This document shows, piece by piece, positions 62,598 to 64,000 of a stretch of 64,000 bases of DNA. The stretch is taken from contig NZ_CP038143.1 in assembly GCF_006542375.1 (NCBI RefSeq), positions 682,001 to 746,000 on the forward strand, read 5' to 3'. The notes under the pieces are model-generated. The model was not told where the DNA came from. It did not search any database and was given only the letters and a program-made list of their open reading frames with translations. Each line of letters begins with the position of its first letter. The first letter of the stretch is position 1. The position numbers were made by a program, and so were the translations under genes. The DNA is from Oecophyllibacter saccharovorans (GTDB lineage: Bacteria; Pseudomonadota; Alphaproteobacteria; Acetobacterales; Acetobacteraceae).

Positions 62598-64000
62598 TCA
62601 GACGGCGCTTGAATGCCGCGCCACCCCGTCGCGCCTGAGGTGCTGGTCAAACACGGCGGCCACATTGCGCACGAAAAGGCGCGCCTCTTCAGGCACGCAC
62701 ACTACGTCCCCTTCCAGCGTGACAAGGCCGTCCGCCACCATCGGCGCCAGGGCGGCGCGCTCGGCTGCGAAGTCTTCCTCTGCGTTGAAGCGACGGCACT
62801 GGGCGGCGAGATCCACCTGCAGGAAGGTCATGAGTTGCTCTATCACCGCAGCACGCAGGCGATCCTGGCCGCGCCGCGTCACGCCGCGCCAGGTGGGCAG
62901 TCCGCCTGTGCGCTCCACCCCGTCCTCCCCGGTCAGGGCCCGGCGATAGGCAGCTGCGCTGACGGCGTTCTGCGTCAGGCCCTGGGGAAAGGCCGAGATG
63001 GCGGAAGCCCCGAGCCCGACCAGGATATCTGAATCATCAGTCGTATAACCCTGAAAATTACGGCGCAGCGTGCCGTCCTCCAGCGCACGGGCCATGCTGT
63101 CGCTCGGCAGCGCGTAATGATCCAGCCCCACCACGACATAGCCTGCCTCGCGCAACACGCGGTCAATGGCCTCGCGCTGCTCGAAGCGCGCATCACTGTC
63201 GGGCAGCAGGTTTTCATCAATCAGCTTCTGACGCTTCTCTTTCCACGGCACATGGGCGTAGCCGAACACGGCCAGGCGGTCCGGGCGCAGGGCGGCGATG
63301 GAACGGGCGGTGCGTGTCACGCTTTCCGTCGTCTGGCGCGGCAGGCCGTAGATCAGGTCGATATTGACCGAAGCGATGCCGGCACCGCGCATCTCGGCAA
63401 TGCACGCTTCCGTCTGCGCGCGGCTCTGGATGCGCCCGGCTGCCTTCTGCACCGCCGGGTCGATGTCCTGCACCCCGAGGCTGACGCGGTTGAAACCGAG
63501 CTCAGCCAGCAGCGCGCCGCAGCCGGGCGGCACATTGCGCGGGTCAAGCTCGATCGAGACCTCCGCATCCGGCGTGAGCGGCCATTGCGCGCGTGCCGCC
63601 GCCATCACGGCCCGCAGGCTCTCGGCAGGCAGGGAGGTAGGCGTGCCCCCGCCCCAATGCAGATGGGTGACCGGATGGCCCGGACCCGTCAGCTGGCCCA
63701 CGCGCGCCACTTCCTCCAGCAACTGCCTACCATAGGCGAGCCGGCGTTCCTCATGGCGCACCACAGACGTGTTGCAGGCGCAGAAACTGCACAATTCATC
63801 ACAGAACGGCACGTGAAAATAAAGCGAGAAGGAGGCACCCGGCGCCAGGTCCTCCAGCCACCCGGCCAGTGTGGCTGAGCCTGTCGCTTCAGTGAACTGC
63901 ACGGCCGTGGGGTAGCTGGTATAGCGCGGCAACTGGCCGCTGTAGCGGGCCAGAAGCGCTTTCTGACGCGCTGAATCGAAGCCCGCTTCCCGGGGAACGG
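62598..64000 (-). CDS. hemN: oxygen-independent coproporphyrinogen III oxidase, 5' end beyond window
   Basis: This is the radical-SAM enzyme of haem synthesis. In-frame sequence continues past the window edge (FDSARQKALLARYSGQLPRYTSYPTA), so the start codon is missing here. Motifs: FHVPFCDELCSFCACNT (C-x3-C-x2-C), LHWGGGTPTSL, ELDPRNVPPG, VSLGVQDIDPAVQKA and IDLIYGLPRQT. The HemN C-terminal domain follows. The TTG at 63932 is not the start. Confidence 0.9.
   Translation of the reverse strand, partial: VPREAGFDSARQKALLARYSGQLPRYTSYPTAVQFTEATGSATLAGWLEDLAPGASFSLYFHVPFCDELCSFCACNTSVVRHEERRLAYGRQLLEEVARVGQLTGPGHPVTHLHWGGGTPTSLPAESLRAVMAAARAQWPLTPDAEVSIELDPRNVPPGCGALLAELGFNRVSLGVQDIDPAVQKAAGRIQSRAQTEACIAEMRGAGIASVNIDLIYGLPRQTTESVTRTARSIAALRPDRLAVFGYAHVPWKEKRQKLIDENLLPDSDARFEQREAIDRVLREAGYVVVGLDHYALPSDSMARALEDGTLRRNFQGYTTDDSDILVGLGASAISAFPQGLTQNAVSAAAYRRALTGEDGVERTGGLPTWRGVTRRGQDRLRAAVIEQLMTFLQVDLAAQCRRFNAEEDFAAERAALAPMVADGLVTLEGDVVCVPEEARLFVRNVAAVFDQHLRRDGVARHSSAV

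Noticed and set aside
62598..63932. TTG at 63932 as a hemN start
   Set aside because: Conserved hemN sequence (LLARYSGQLPRYTSYPTA) continues upstream, so the gene is cut by the window edge.

Overview
The window is a high-GC alphaproteobacterial chromosome segment, most likely from an acetic acid bacterium (Acetobacteraceae). The case rests on a membrane-bound PQQ glucose dehydrogenase, an OprB-type sugar porin, a periplasmic catalase, several TonB-type or beta-barrel outer-membrane proteins, and the alphaproteobacterial neighbourhood hom-glpX-(...)-recJ. No rRNA or species-diagnostic gene is present, so genus is not assigned.

Layout. 1-10.6 kb: a small basic protein, priA, a tandem pair of distantly related HEPN-like proteins (one AT-rich, one GC-rich), xerC coupled to an aspartyl-protease-like exported protein, and a periplasmic catalase with a membrane-anchored ankyrin protein. 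10.9-18 kb: tRNA-Asp, the queE-queC-queD preQ0 cluster, a catalase-fold haem protein, then on the minus strand dsbA-like, folP, a folB-folK fusion and folE. GTP cyclohydrolase links the deazapurine and folate pathways here. 18.3-31.4 kb: a gamma-glutamyltransferase-like lipoprotein, recA, a run of small membrane proteins including a superinfection-immunity-like one, a TetR regulator and hydrolase separated by a perfect 28-bp palindrome, a Nudix hydrolase, a His-rich ferritin-like protein, a ClpP-family protease, a Pro-rich lipoprotein and a glycosyltransferase.

31.5-35.9 kb: small translationally coupled genes, a strong terminator, and a CRISPR array of type I-E form with 52 repeats and 51 spacers. 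It reads on the minus strand from a leader on the right. No cas gene lies in the window. 35.9-43.2 kb: aminotransferase, hom, glpX, two small envelope proteins, a start-less coding fragment and recJ. 43.3-45.4 kb: an accessory island beside tRNA-Glu, holding a broken integrase and a compact three-gene overlapping operon (HNH nuclease, unknown protein, minimal nucleotidyltransferase), a candidate defence or toxin-antitoxin module. 45.7-52.7 kb: PQQ glucose dehydrogenase, a metallophosphoesterase and envelope proteins.

52.75-55.25 kb holds what I consider the most unusual feature: two nearly identical ~214-nt intergenic units. Each has a consensus sigma70 promoter (17-bp spacer), an A/T-rich upstream element and its own intrinsic terminator, and they flank the OprB porin gene. 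They look like a duplicated structured small RNA. 56.5-60.2 kb: an intact TonB-dependent receptor followed by the decayed remains of a related receptor. 60.2-62.1 kb: a very AT-rich reverse transcriptase gene resembling antiphage (DRT or unknown-group) RTs, with a strongly structured upstream region. The window ends with cspA and the 3' part of hemN, whose start lies beyond the right edge.

All assignments come from reading the sequence; no database search was run.
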